Notes: a model not told the origin generated them from the letters alone. Numbered from the stretch's first letter, positions 1-36,990 are shown. The stretch: 64,000 bases of DNA from Actinostola sp. cb2023 (GCA_033675265.1 JAUJYZ010001123.1:364001-428000), one strand, 5' to 3'. Translations and numbers: made by a program.

Positions 1-22999
<22,999 letters not shown>

Positions 23000-23008
23000 T
23001 AGTTGTAA

Positions 23009-23253
23009 CATATTAGCCATTTCGGAGTTGATGTTGGAAAGGAATTGTGGGTCTGTTTTGAGGGATGCCATGCTGTCTATTTACTGTAAAACACGACGAA
23101 ACGACTGGGAAACATAATTATTGTGTGCCAAACTCACTTACTTCAAACTTTGGTACATCACTATTCAAACTTGTCGCTGTATTGAACATAAAGCGTCCCT
23201 CAAAACAGCCCCACAATGCCCTGCAAACATCAACTCCGAAATGGCTAATTGTT
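23009..23253. mobile_element. MITE in the DHX38 3' untranslated region
   Basis: Inverted ends TATTAGCCATTTCGGAGTTG and its complement ATGGCTAAT at the right. Arms extend about 55 bp through GGAATTGTGGGTCTGTTTTG. It starts about 10 bp after the DHX38 stop codon. TA target duplication is plausible. Confidence 0.75.
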
Positions 23254-23299
23254 ATTGAACCTCTTTAATGCAGGCACTCGTTGAATCAATAGCCGTGTT

Positions 23300-23624
23300 T
23301 TACCACAGGCAGCCCAACCATTGTATTTGAATGCACACAGGCAGCTCAACCATTGTATTTGAATGCACACAGGCAGCCCAACCATTGTATTTCAATGCAC
23401 ACAGGCAGCCCAACCATTGTATTTCAATGCACACAGGCAGCCCAACCATTGTATTTCAATGCACACAGGCAGCCCAACCATTGTATTTCAATACTGCATT
23501 TGTGCGGGCGCATCTATGGGACGCACACAGGGAGCCCAACACAAACGTTTCTAAGCACAGGGAGCCCAAAATAATACGTATATTGCGCGCGCGCAGAAGC
23601 AATGGTTGGGTTGCCTGTGGTTTT
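23300..23624. mobile_element. Inverted-repeat element with 32-bp internal tandem repeats
   Basis: The left end is TACCACAGGCAGCCCAACCA and the right end is its complement (TGGTTGGGTTGCCTGTGGT-like). Inside are about six units of AGGCAGCCCAACCATTGTAT plus TTCAATGCACAC. A similar terminus, ACCACAGGTAGCCCAAC, occurs alone near 45952. Confidence 0.7.
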
Positions 23625-23802
23625 TACGAGTGACTCGAACCTCCATAATATGACCACTGAAACTATTCGACCCGAATGTCCGTATTAAAGAGGTGTCCAT
23701 GCAGTAGCATGCCCGCAAGAGAGTAATATGTGAGTGAGTGTAAAGTGAGGTTAGACTGTAAGAAAGTGTTTGTGAATCTGAACATGTAAATACTCAATTT
23801 GA

Positions 23803-23808
23803 AATAAA
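23803..23808 (+). terminator. DHX38: Candidate DHX38 polyadenylation signal AATAAA
   Basis: First clear AATAAA after the stop codon, followed by a GT-rich stretch (CTTGTGTTCTGTTTG) about 20-35 nt later. It implies a 3'UTR of about 830 nt carrying both preceding elements. Inferred from motif only. Confidence 0.5.
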
Positions 23809-23829
23809 TATTTTTAAGTGTATAAACGT

Positions 23830-24340
23830 CTTGTGTTCTGTTTGCGCTGTTTCCTGTCAACCGCTTTTACACTAAACCGTGTGAGCAATGTATTGTGTAG
23901 ATGGCAGGGAAGCCAAAATTGGAATAATTATATTCTATGATAATACAATTTGCCGTATTTCGTATGGGATCTTAGCTATGTGGCAAAAAGTAGATGACTC
24001 CCCCTCTTCCCCCCCTAATTACCCTCCCCTCCCCTCAATTGCTCCCCTCCTTGGTGATGTACAATTTGCGCATGCACATGACAGTCGTCTAGCTTGCATT
24101 GCTGGTGTCTGCGTTTAGCGAGGACGGGGTCTGTTCCCTCGGCCCTCCCCTTCACCCCCTAAATGTCTGTCACAATTTAAACCAGCACATTGGGCGATAT
24201 AAACGACTATTTCAGATAGCACTGCATTGTGTCTCTATTTGCTTTGCCCGAAAAATTACGAAACAAACAAAATTGTATTTCAAAGAAGCCTAAAATAAAT
24301 TTTAAATCAACGATAAACAACACGCGGGATTTGCGCGGGA
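23830..24340. other. Intergenic, nothing recognised
   Basis: Mostly unique sequence with a pyrimidine-rich patch at 23998-24055. No conserved open frame seen. Confidence 0.6.
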
Positions 24341-25990
24341 TTCCGTTTTCATACTAGTCCCCAGGCTAGTTTTAGTCACGTGACATAACACCTTTACCGC
24401 CGCGAAGTTCAAAAGCAAAAGCAAAATGGCTTCCATTTTTGCTGTTTTTATGGCGGAAAAAAAGCTCTAACCAAGCTAAAAACCATATCCAAGCCTATAT
24501 GAATGCATTAGGATGTCAAAGAAAGGTAAATATCTCGAAATGATTGGATATGTTGTGTTTTATTCGCCGTTGATTGATTCGCTTCGGTGCATTGAACAGC
24601 GACTGTCTACAAAACTGAATTGATGTGCATTTAGCTGTTATTATAGCGTTAGTTGCTTTGTGTAGTGTTAAACTACAGAAGATGTAACGCATTGTTAGCA
24701 AAATTCAGTTTTGTAGTTGTACGACATTTGTACTTTTGCTTGTAAATCATTCCCTGGATTGTTGTGTGTTGAGGGGGGAGGGGTGGTGTGTAGAGGGGGG
24801 AGGGGTGGTGTGTAGAGGGGGAGGGGTGGTGTGTAGAGAGGGGGAGGGGTGGTGCAGAGGGGGAGGGGTATCAACCATACAAAGTTATATTTTATAGTTT
24901 TGTTCAATGCATTTATTGGTTAATAACAGTATTTCTTATATTTCTTTGTAGGTTGAACTATATGTTTACAATCGTTTGGCATAATGTGGCTTGATCTATT
25001 CACTATTGTTATTAGACAGTATGTGAACTGAAACTACAGACTTTGTACCATGCAACTACAGTGTACATGTACGTAGTACAAGCTGGAGGCCAGTATCTAC
25101 CATTGGATGTTGGCCATGCTGTCTGGTTTGTACTACAAAGAGACTGTTCTCAATGGCATTGATTCAGGTGTGTATTTTTATGTAAGCACTCTACATGTAT
25201 TGTGTGTGTACAGTGAAAATGTTTTGTACATGTACATGTAATATGATCAATCATGTTAAACCATTATACTTACCATAAATTACTTATCTATTGCAGCTTG
25301 ACAGTTCATAATGTGTATGAAGATCAAATGTTACCTTTATAACATCTTGTCAAGCTTTGGCCAGCCTTGGTGTGACAGACATGTAAGTTAGCAAGAATTA
25401 TTATAGAGAAGATTTCGTATGACTGTAAAACCAAGGCATATGGTACTGTCAGAGCATGGTGTAGTCATAGCACTGACTCATTGAAATCCTAGAAAACGTC
25501 ATGGTATGGTAATGGCATGTCCATGCTGTAAGTTGATCACAGTCATATGATGTCTGGACTAAAACTATCAGTAAGAATGATTCAGAGCAATATTACAAAA
25601 TACCCCATAACTGTAGTCAGTCATCTCTGACTCCCTGTAGAATGTGGGGTTGGTGGTGGGGATAGTTTTGATAGACAAACTATTGTATCAATCCCATTTG
25701 GTTAGTTATAAGGTGTTCTGTATTTCATTTCATACCTCAAGGTTTTTGTACTAAATACAGTTTTTTTGTTCATGTTTACAGGTTCTACAGATCTGTCACA
25801 TAACCAACAACCACAAGAGGAACACAGAAGAACATTAGAATAATTTACATTGAGGAAATAACCTACATTTGTAAATGATTCTTGCCAAACATTAGATACA
25901 GGAGAGTGTCGTACACAACCAGGTTTTGTAAGAGAGAATAATTCTCTCAATTATTGGCTTTCTGGATGAATGGGGTAAAGCAGTGGTTGT
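24340..25990 (+). other. Possible promoter and spliced non-coding transcript, weak
   Basis: 24340-24500 is unusually CG-containing for this region and has CACGTGAC and AAAATGGC motifs. Exon-like ends follow: AAAG|GTAAAT near 24524, TTTGTAG near 24951, ATTCAG|GTGTGT near 25167 and TTTACAG near 25781. No protein-coding continuity was found, so this is at best a non-coding RNA candidate. A 25-bp GAGGGGGGAGGGGTGGTGTG array lies at 24768-24870. Confidence 0.2.
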
Positions 25991-25999
25991 TTTAAAGCC

Positions 26000-28400
26000 A
26001 TATGTTTAACCCCTTTAGTTAGATTGGTATGCTCAGAGTATTTGCATCTGGGTTTCACGACACTTTCCTGTATCTATTGTAATTTTATTGAAAAACGAAA
26101 ATACACTCCATACCTCCCACGAGGTCCTACCAGCACCAAAAGAGAAGCCACCCCACAGGCCAGGAAATCCATAAGGTAGTATCTTACTGTTTCCGTCAGA
26201 GTCTAAACTTGAGGTCATGATCAGCCCTTGATACTGAAGACTGTCTGGGTGGATGTCAAACCTATGCTCACTGCGTACTTCATGGGGGAACTCTGATGTT
26301 GTTCAAGTCAGACAAAAAGGTGAAGGTTAGTGCAAATATGGGTTGAGGGTGATCGCACCTCATCATTCACTGATGTGTATGGCAGTGATGAGATGTGTGA
26401 TCAATAGGCTTAAAGTACTGCTGCATTCAGACTTCTCAAATCTAAGTGATTATCAAACTGACATGGTGGAAGACTAAAACTCGAATCTTTTCTGGGATAG
26501 CGTTGTGGGTTGGTGTTGTTGGCAACTGGTAAAATGGCTTCTATCATAGGATTGTAATTTCATTAAAGTTTTTTCACCAGCAAAGTGAAGACCTCAGTTT
26601 CCTTAAACCTGTCTGACTACTTAACCATAAAATATAAATGACTCTGGATATGAAAAAGAACTGCTAATAATAGTTGTCATACAATCAATGTAAATGACTT
26701 GTTACTTGAATTTAAAGTCGCTCATATAAATGTACAGTGTACATATCAAAACTGATCAAAACAAGATTTGCTGTCCAATTTATGTATGGCTCCTTAACTC
26801 TACATCCAAAAACGTTTGAAGAACAGCAAAAATCTACAAAAACTCTGAAATTCCATACATAAAATGATACGTTTCTATGCATGTTTTTGAGCAAGTTTGT
26901 TTACTACTGAAGGACTTTCATGATGGCCGAACTGGTCGCAACTACCGATTCCTATTCTATTTCTTCAACCTTGACGAAACTGAGGTCTTCAACAAATTAA
27001 TTCAACTTTTGATTTAAAATGATGATAACAGACATACATTCAATTTTGCTGTCAAAGCACCAAATGCTGAGCACCAAAAAGAGTAATGCAATATCAACTA
27101 AAACTACATTCAAATCAGAAAATGTGCACATTATTTTGATGGCTTATGACGAACAAACTAAAGTACATGGCACATTGAAGTCTATGAATCATAGAGGTGA
27201 CCCATATAGAAAGGGTATGAACACCACACCTCAATGTATCAATATTCTACTTGACGTATATGAGATGAAGAGGTAAAAGGTGAAAAACACCACACCTCAA
27301 GACCTGTAATATCAAACTGATTACAAAATAAGAATGATATTATGATACAATGGTGCCAGAATGTGCAAATATAATAACAGCTGATTGACAACATTGTTGT
27401 GGTATTGAAATGCAGAAACATGCCATCGTTTACAAAGTATTCAAATTAATTTTGGAGCCGATGTTGATATTGCTTGAAATTTCCTCAGATTTGTGGCTGC
27501 AAATCTGTTTGTTTTAGAAACAATATTTATCATTCATTTGCGACTTTCATTTGACTTGTCCAAAACAAGTTTCTTTGCTGGTGAAAAAACTATCTTAAGA
27601 TAAAAATAACCTTGATACATGGCCTTTAAACATTAGTTTGTTACCCTCGGCTGTCCTACCCCTCCCCGTTGTTTTGTGGGAGATGGGTGGGGAGGCATGT
27701 AACACAGCTTTGCTATAAATATTAATCAGTTTAGGAATAAATTAGATTATTAATCAATTCAAAATGGCCACTAGGGTAATAAATTCAAAATGGCCACTAG
27801 GGTAATCAATTCAAAATGGCTGCTAGGTTAATAAATTCAAAATGGCCACTAGGGTAATAATCAATAATAAATTCAAAATGGCGGCTAGAATTTCTAATTA
27901 AATTGCATGGTGGTAGTTGCCTTATCAGCAAAACCTTCACATTTAGCTCACTTTATAAGGTATCCCAGAAATATATTTTTTAGTCTTCCCAAGTCAGATT
28001 TGATAATCAAAACTTATAACTGAGTTGTCTGAATGTAGTTAAATAACAAGCCTATTGATCACAATGCACATCACGGTCATGGACATCTGTGGGTGGTGGG
28101 GTCGGGTCACCCTTGAACCATATTTGCACTGACCTTCCCTGTAAGTGCTGGCTTGGATGACACCATAGTTCTCCCATGGAGTATGCAGTGAGTGAAAGAT
28201 TGACAATCATTCAGACAGTAATCCTTCAGTATCAGGTAAAGTTTACTGATCATGGCCTTATAAGATGACTCTAGTCGGGGCAGCGAGACTATCAGGTCCT
28301 GGTGGGTTGGTGAGACTTGGTGCTGGTAGGACCTCGGGGAGGTATATTTTTTTAAACACAAAAGGGCGTGTACCCTATAGAGATGGCATACATTCAAATC
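26000..28400. repeat. Diverged inverted repeat (arms about 26.0-26.55 and 27.57-28.4 kb)
   Basis: The reverse complement of 27.9-28.4 kb aligns with 26.0-26.5 kb over shared blocks such as GGTGCTGGTAGGACCTCG, TTGATACTGAAG, GTGATCAATAGGCTT and GTTTTTTCACCAGCAAAG. The arms are interrupted by other insertions. Short tandem units of AATTCAAAATGGCCACTAGG lie at 27760-27890. No confident gene. Confidence 0.6.
26585..26995. mobile_element. MITE (GTGAAGACCTCAGTTTC-type ends)
   Basis: TGAAGACCTCAGTTTC at the left and its complement GAAACTGAGGTCTTCA at the right, nested in the larger inverted repeat. No coding capacity. Confidence 0.65.
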
Positions 28401-28577
28401 ACTCTTACAATCATTTTTGGTGTGAAAATTTATTTCTCAAAATATACAAGACAGCCAGCAAAGTCCAAACAAATAAAGACAGAAAACATGAAAAATAAAC
28501 TAAGTGCCCATAAAGACAGTTTTCAAACAGAACTACTTCATCTCAGACTGGTCAGTTCAACTATATGGAAAGTGCCA

Positions 28578-28765
28578 GTCTCCCCAACCCAAATATGTAT
28601 ATCCCCTCCCCACCCAGATATCATATCCCCTCCCAACCCAAATATGTATATCCCCTCCCCCCACCCAGATATGTATATCCCCTCCCCCCACCCAGATATA
28701 TCATATCCCCTCCCCACCCAGATATCATATCCCCTCCCCACCCACATATCCCCTCCCCACCCCAG
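28578..28765 (+). repeat. CCCCTCCCCACCCAGATAT minisatellite
   Basis: Irregular tandem of TATCCCCTCCCCACCCAGA-type units. Open frames through it are artefacts. Confidence 0.85.
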
Positions 28766-29047
28766 AGGACCATACTGGAAAAGATGAACATTATTTTTCT
28801 AAGTGTACAAGTGATTTCACAAAACTCTTGAATTATTAAGATTTCACCAGCAACAAGCATAATGTTGATCAAGTCCCCAGTAAAACCAGGCTTTAATGCC
28901 TCGGTTGGTCTGATCTCTGATTATCACACAATACTTTCAACTATAATAATGACAGCCCTGTTTGAATCCAAAAATACAATGTCCATCTTTTCCAGTATGG
29001 TCGACATCTCTCTCCCCTCGATAGTCACTTGCATGTCACTCTCAATA

Positions 29048-29237
29048 AACCAGTTAAACCCAGTTATAACTGTCAATGTAACACTTGCAGTCATCACAGA
29101 ATCATCCATCATCAATTGTACTGGCAGCTATCAAGTATTGCAATGTCTATGATGTCATCACTTTGATTTGATTGTACATGTAGCTATTATGTATGAAATA
29201 ACTTGTTATAAGTTATAACTGGGTTTAACTGGTATCA
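29048..29237. repeat. Short inverted repeat
   Basis: AACCAGTTAAACCCAGTTAT at the left with its complement AGTTATAACTGGGTTTAACT at the right. MITE-like. Confidence 0.55.
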
Positions 29238-29335
29238 AATAATGGACAACTGAGGACAACTTTTGTATGCTTTGTGTATGAACAGTGTGAAGTTTTTTGT
29301 TATCTTGATTCCAATGAATATGCTCCACGTGCTGC

Positions 29336-29593
29336 AATATCATAGAATCCTGTGGATAGATCTCCCTTAATAACACTGTGCCATCACTAAATCTTCCAAT
29401 AACCTTTTTCTATTGTGTGATTTCCAAAAGCAGTATTTGAATTTCATCTCCATTTGAGAACCATACTTCATCAAGTGATGCAATGAAGTGAGATTAAATT
29501 TTCAAAATGGCCTGACTTATGTTTGTTTGTGGAGTAAATTACTATATTGTACATACAGTACCCAACCTAAGGGATCCACAGGATTCTATGATA
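29336..29593. repeat. MITE-like inverted repeat
   Basis: ATATCATAGAATCCTGTGGA at the left and complement TCCACAGGATTCTATGATAT at the right. No coding capacity. Confidence 0.65.
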
Positions 29594-29599
29594 TGTGTT

Positions 29600-30690
29600 G
29601 ATAACTCTCCATGGACATTGTTCCTCCATATGAACTGGCAGCACCAAATCAATCACTGCATTCCTGTTTGTTAAATAAACTTGGACAAAACATTAGTGTT
29701 CACAGCAATGATGACAATCATACAAAATACGATAAGAAATGAGTCAATGTAGACTGACTGTAATCTGAATAATACACATGCATGGCAGAGAGGTCTAATG
29801 AGATGAGAGAAAAGGGAAGGAGTATGCAACCCCTTTAAACCCTTTGCTCTACCACAAGACCCCTCGTGCAACAAACTTAATGTTCGTTAATTGATTTGCA
29901 AGCATGAACAAAAATTGCTGCAAATTTGTAAAGCAAGAAATAGATAAATGGAACTGATGCAAGGTGTAATATTCCAATAGGATGATTAACTTTCAGACAA
30001 GAACCAATAAACAAAACTATGACTATAAGCATCTCTAAGTTCTACGAAGCTCTATAAATATTATAAATAAATAAACCTAAAGTTTTATCAGAAAATACTT
30101 TCCATTTGAACAACTCATCACCTTGACAGACACAAAGCACATTAATCAACGTTATCTGCTTACAGTACAGTAAACTAATTCCTGGCTACACTTTAGTTAG
30201 ATTAGGAAATATAGCAATCAATAAAGAACAAACATGGGTTAACAGAGCTGTCATTAGTGACTGGTTAGTGGTTGGTAAATAGTGGAAATCACTGGTTACA
30301 GAAATGCTGCTACCACAAATGTTGGAAATAAACAAAGAAGCTTCTCAAATATCTACGACACTCATTTCTACCATTTTCTTGGTTGGCAAATCCCAAGGGG
30401 GCACTTGGGTATGTACTAGAACAACCACAAAATCTTTCCTACCTCCCCATCACTTTAAATCCCCACCCCCTCCCCCATCATGTAGTACCCTTGAGCTGAA
30501 CTGGAATCAATTTCAATTACTGGTCAATCCATAATATACTGCAGACAACTCTGGCAATTCTTATGATCACTCAATAAGGTACATATCGTCAATATTATGT
30601 TGTGTATAAACAGCTATTTCAAAAATGAATACTGCAAAGTATCGATCGAGTATTCAATATTCACACAACAACCTTTGTTTCATGTCACTG
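29600..30690. other. Intergenic, nothing recognised
   Basis: AT-rich unique sequence, with no supported exon, RNA gene or repeat. Confidence 0.6.
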
Positions 30691-30887
30691 TAACTTACAT
30701 GTGTACTACATAGTTATCAATAAGTGTTAGCCATGTGCAGTACATTTACACTACATTTGACTATTGTGAACTAATAATAATAATTTTCATTCAGCCTTCT
30801 CTCTGCAAGTCAGTAGGTCAGGCCACACACACACTATTGACCCTTGTATGTTGTTACGGTCACCACTTAGGCTAACCTCCAAGACCA

Positions 30888-31610
30888 TAGTGAATTAGAA
30901 TGATTACTGACTACTACAACAGAGACAATGACTATGATGACATTAGATCAGACAATAACCATAACAAAGACAGTCGCAGACATAAGAACCAGAAACACAA
31001 TGTTACAATGACACAGTATAGACATAGTGAATTAGAATGATTACTGACTACTACAACAGAGACAATGACTATGATGACATTAGACCAGACAACAACCATG
31101 ACAAAGACAGTTACATACATGAAAACCAGAAACACAATGTTACAATGACACAGTATAGACATAGTGAATTAGAATGATTACTAACTACTACAACAGAGAC
31201 AATGACGGCATTACACCAGACAACAACCATGACAAAGACAGTTACAGACATGACAACCAGAAACACAATGTTACAATGACACAGTATAGACATAGTGAAT
31301 TAGAATGATTACTGATTACTACAACAGAGACAATGACTATGATAATATTAGACCAGACAACAACCATGACAAAGACAGTTACAAACCTGAAAACCAGAAA
31401 CACAATGTTACAATGACACAGTATAGACATAGTGAATTAGAATGACTACTGACTACTTCAACAGAGACAATGACTATGATGACATTATAGACGAGACAAC
31501 AACCATGACAAAGACAGTTACAAACCTGACAACCAGAAACACAATGTTACAATGACACACTATGATGACATTAGACCAGACAACAACCATGACATTAGTG
31601 TTACCAAAAT
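30888..31610 (+). repeat. 137-bp tandem repeat, left arm (about 5 units)
   Basis: Units begin GACATAGTGAATTAGAATGA and include CAACAGAGACAATGACTATG and CAGAAACACAATGTTACAAT. Spacing of unit starts is 137, 131 and 137. Inverted relatives lie at 36995-37330 and 37690-37885. Confidence 0.85.
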
Positions 31611-34190
31611 GCAGTACAGATTGTTACAAGAAAGACACAAATGGCTAAAAACGACAATGATTAAGAACATGTTAAAGTATAAATTCTAAAATAAGAGAAA
31701 ATTTATTCTTGCAATCAGCGTAAAGAGCTATTTAATAATATATTAATCAATAATTTAGATTACTGTCATGTTCCCATGAATGTTTGCTGAACTGTTATTT
31801 CTTTATCATCTTAAGATATTAGTTGAACTTTTAAAGTTTACTGTGATCATCAAAATAAAATGGTTATCAGTGTCCATAAGGTCCCTGGATGAAATATTTG
31901 CCCTAGAAAATCAGTTCCCTTTCACAATGATTTCAGTATTGAAACAGTTTAGAAGAAAAAAAGATATCAGCAATATTCACTTGGAATATAGAATTAAGCG
32001 CTTTTTGCTTGCTGCAAATATTTCAAATATTACAAATTCACAGCAAGTTACAAGTTGACATAAGCAGGGATGGAGACAAAGGGGAAAGAAGTAAGGTTTG
32101 ATAATTACCTTCCCTGTGAATCTAAGCACCATAGACAGGGTTGAGGATTGGACAGGACTGTGGATAAGTTTGTGATAAAATGTCAGAAAAGTTGGCTGCC
32201 TTCCCAGAGATTTTTGAGAATAAGAAAACATTATAGACTCGTCTGAAGTGATGGGAGTTTGGAAAATATATTGTATGGGTACTTGTGTAGGTTATGCATG
32301 TAGGTTATTCAGACCATAATTCATAGCCTGAGAAATGAGCCCTAATACTGGTATTGGACCAGTGGTTCAGCTAAGCCCTGTTTTCCCAGTCCAAGCAGAG
32401 AATGAGATAATATTTGCTTGAACAGGATCATGAAAAGATCATGTCTAGATATTGAAATACTTGGTAGACTATCGTACTAGTAGCCAAATGGTTTGACTAT
32501 GAATGGAGAAACAAAAGACCAAATGACGTGGAATAAGTTGCAAACTTTGACAAAAAGGCCTATGTGTCATTGATCATACTTTAAATTCATCTAGACAGTG
32601 TAAAATGTAATACTTGTTTTGTTTCAACTTGTTGAAAAGACTTTATCAAGTGGCATTGCTGGAAATGTTGGCACAAAATTTGTGGAAAACTTATTGTATT
32701 CATTATTAGAAATGGATCTTACAACAGGTACATGTATATAGATGACTGGGATGACATAGTACCCAGTATCTTCTAGTAGTTTGAAAAGATTGTAAGACTA
32801 GTAACTAAATACTTTTACAGATAAACAGTGGTCTGAAACTTAAATTCCAAAAACATACTTTCAGCTGAAGTGAAAAGGATATGAGTGAGAGAACAACAAA
32901 GGTTCCACACCACTTTAAATTGCCCATAGATACACATGTTATGCCAACATGCAGATTCTTATTTTTTGCCCAAGTAGTTGCTTTTTCCCTAATGCTTACA
33001 ATAGCATATGTTTTCAAAAAGCAAATCTGAAAGTTTTCTAATGGGTTACAAAGAAAAGGATGGATGAAACTCTTTGCCCTACTTTGTTTCATTTTCCCCC
33101 AAGAATGATCAGCCAACAATTATCGGCTCAATGCAGAATTTAGATTGTTTGAAAGAATTAAATTGTGTTGACTTCCAAGAAAAAAATGTGTTTACAAAGA
33201 AAGTAACCTCTCTTTCATCAGTTTATATTATTGATCAGGCCCTGTTACAAGATGTTGAAACCTTTTATCTTGGAACATGAATATATATTATGCAATTAGT
33301 AAACACAGAGTGCAAGCTTTTTCAGTTGACACCTCAGCAACAAAGAAAAGATGATCAAACAGCCATGACAGTCCGCAGAAGTTGAGACAAACCAAGACAA
33401 ACACACAAAGGTTCTACACAGAGACAAAACTACATGCTCCAACACAACCCACCCCAAACATTTCAGGACAACTCAAACTCTTCATCAACCACAGAGAAGT
33501 ACATTCCCAATTCTAAAGAGAAAGATATTTGGAGAAAAGGTTTTTCTTTGACCAAGGTTTTAGAGTGAATAATTCTTTAAAAAAATATCAAAGCAGAAAA
33601 CAAATTTCATTGTGCTCAATCCAGAAATGTGTAGTTGTCTAGACTGTCATCAGAATATTCAACATTGGTATCTTGGTGCATTTTTGATTGGTCAGATTGA
33701 GAACATACAGACCATGAAAAGAAATTATATTTTGATCACTTGAAGTATATACAGTATATGCCCTTTCAAAACTTGTTATTAAACTCGCAGGTTGTTTCCC
33801 ATAGCTGTGTGACAGTCTTATCGCCCAGTCTTTCGGCAAGTGAGCAAATAGCTCATACTATAAATGCTTTTAGAAAGAAATGTTTTCATGTTCATGTCAT
33901 TTCAAAGAGATTAAGGTAATTCATATTTGCCCACAATACTAGAAATGTTGCCCATTCATCTTGGAATGAAATATTTTAAAATTGTTTATCAATATTATAG
34001 TTCAAACATAATCAGTCTTTTTGCCATCCTCAGTCAGATAAAGCTATCACAGGCATTTTTGGCCAGTCAAGATGTGTGTTTAACTTATTTCAAGGACCAT
34101 CGCGCAGCACTGTTGTCTCTAAGTTGAAATGATAGACAAATCTTTATCTTGTGAGAAGTTGAAACATGCTGTACAAACTTAGTTGAGAGT
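31610..34190. other. Loop of the large inverted repeat, nothing recognised
   Basis: AT-rich unique sequence. Several short open frames without family resemblance or splice support. Confidence 0.55.
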
Positions 34191-36420
34191 GTATATGCTG
34201 CTCCTGCAACAATCTCTGCAATTCATCGTTGGTGGCATATTTAGCACTATTGGTAGATTCTTTATCTGTGGTGCTCCTGCAAGAAGCTCTGTAATTCATT
34301 ATTGGTGATATCTTTAGCACTATTGGTAGATTCTTTATCTGTGGTGCTCCTGCAAGAAGCTCTGTAATTCATCATTGGTGGTATCTTTAGCACTATTGGT
34401 AGATTCTTTATCTGTGGTGCTTAGCAGCTCTGTTGGTAGATTCTTTATCACTGTGGTGATTCTTTATCTGCCTGCAATAAGCTCTGTAACATTCATTTGG
34501 TGGCATCTTTAGCACTATTGGTAGATTCTTTATCTGTGGTGCTCCTGCAATAAGCTCTGTAATTCATTATTGGTGGCATCTTTAGCACTATTGGTAGATT
34601 CTTTATCTGTGGTGCTCCTGCAATAAGCTCTGTAATTCATTATTGGTGGCATCTTCAGTACTATTGGTAGATACTTTATCTATGGTGCTCTTGCAACAAG
34701 CTCTGTAATTCATCATTATTGGTGGTATCATTAGCACTATTGGTAGATTCTTTATCTGTGGTGCTCCTGCAACAATCTCTGTGTTCATCATCAATGGTGG
34801 CATCTTTAGCACTATTGGTAGTCTTTATCTGTGGTGCTCATGCAATAACCTCTGTAGCATCATTGGTGGCATCTTTAGCACTATTGGTAGATTCTCTATC
34901 TGTGGTGCTCCTGCTATAAGCTCTGTAACATCATTGGTGGTATCTTTAGCACTATTGGTAGATACTTTATCTGTGGTGCTCATGCAATAAGCTCTGTAAC
35001 ATCATTGGTGGTATCTTTAGCACTATTGGTAGATTCTTTATCTGTGGTGCTCGTGCAATAAGCTCTGTAACATCATTGGTGGCATCTTTAGCACTATTGG
35101 TAGATTCTTTATCTGTGGTGTTCGTGCAATAAGCTCTGTAACATCATTGGTGGCATCTTTAGCACTGTTGGTAGATACTTTATCTATGGTGCTCATGCAA
35201 TAACCTCTGTAACATCATTGGTGAAATCTTTAGCACTATTGGTAGATTTTTTATCTGTGGTGCTCCTGCAATAAGCTCTGTAATTCATCATTGGTGGCAT
35301 CTTTAGCACTATTAGTAGATACTTTATCTGTTGTGCTCCTGCAACAAGCTCTGTAATTCATCATTGGTGGTATCTTTAGCACTATTGGTAGATTCTTTAT
35401 CTGTGGTGCTCCTGCAATAAGCTCTGTAATTCATCATTGGTGGCATCTTTAGCACTATTAGTAGATACTTTATCTGTTGTGCTCCTGCAACAAGCTCTGT
35501 AACATCATTAGTGGCATCTTTAGCACTATTGGTAGATTCTTTATCTGTGGTGCTCCTGCAACAAGCTCTGTAACATCATTAGTGGCATCTTTAGCACTAT
35601 TGGTAGATTCTTTATCTGTGGTGCTCCTGCAACAATCTCTGTAACATCATTGGTGGTATCTTTAGCACTATTGGTAGATTCTTTATCTGTGGTGCTCATG
35701 CAATAACTCTGTAACATCATTGGTGGTATCTTTAGCACTATTGGTAGATACTTTATCTGTGGTGCTCATGCAATAAGCTCTGTAACATCATTGGTGGTAT
35801 CTTTAGCACTATTGGTAGATTCTTTATCTGTGGTGCTCATGCAATAACTCTGTAACATCATTGGTGGTATCTTTAGCACTATTGGTAGATACTTTATCTG
35901 TGGTGCTCATGCAATAAGCTCTGTAACATCATTGGTGGTATCTTTAGCACTATTGGTAGATTCTTTATCTGTGGTGCTCCTGCTATAAGCTCTGTAATAT
36001 CATTGGTGGTATCTTTAGCACTATTGGTAGATACTTTATCTGTGGTGCTCATGCAATAAGCTCTGTAACATCATTGGTGGTATCTTTAGCACTATTGGTA
36101 GATACTTTATCTGTGGTGCTCATGCAATAAGCTCTGTAACATCATTGGTGGTATCTTTAGCACTATTGGTAGATTCTTTATCTGTGGTGCTCGTGCAATA
36201 AATTCTGTAATTCATCGTTGATTGAATCTTTAGCACTATTGGTAGATACTTTATCTGTGGTGCTCCTGCAACAATCTCTGTAATTCATCGTTGGTGGTAT
36301 CTTTAGCACTATTGGTAGATACTTTATCTGTGGTGTTCCTGCAACAAGCTCTGTAATTCATCATAACATTGGTGGCATCTTTAGCATTATTGGTAGTTAC
36401 TTCATCTGTGGCTCTGTAGA
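34190..36420 (+). repeat. 72-bp minisatellite (about 30 units)
   Basis: Unit contains ATCTTTAGCACTATTGGTAG, TTCTTTATCTGTGGTGCTCC and TGCAATAAGCTCTGTAA. Period is 71-73 bp depending on an ATTCATCAT versus CATCAT variant. Not coding. Confidence 0.93.
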
Positions 36421-36990
36421 ACTTGTGATGTTTCGTGCAAGGAGCACTAAAACTTTTCAAATACATTTCATATTTTTTGCATTGCATAACATTTTTCATT
36501 TCATAAACAACAATATATAAACAACATTGGCTTAAGGTGATTACTTGTTACAAAGAAATATTAAATAACTAGCATTTGAAGCCACAAGCAGTGCTGTTGT
36601 CTTCTACGCCAATTACTTTCTTTAAGTTTTAACAATGATTTCACAATTAGCTTTAATTTAAATATATTTAGAGAACCAAAATATTTACTTTGATGTTATA
36701 CCATTACATATTTTGATTTTAAATTACATGTGAAGCAATCTCAAAAACATCCTCTCAGTTAAGACTACTCATACAACTATCATGATGTCTTATTTTAATA
36801 GAATTATAGGCTGTGGACATATGTTTAGTTCAATTAAAAAGAAATTTAAAGTAACTAATTTAATGCTATTAGGAAATATTATAATTATTACCGAAATAAT
36901 AATAATAATTCATTAATAATATAATACAGTTCTTGGTGATTTACACATGTGTTAGTTGCTATGTTTGTCTTCCTTACAAGGTTCATCATC
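36420..36990. other. AT-rich unique sequence
   Basis: No gene or repeat identified. Confidence 0.55.

Noticed and set aside
34600..36499. Small frames in the 72-bp array
   Set aside because: Repeat artefacts with inconsistent frame between units.
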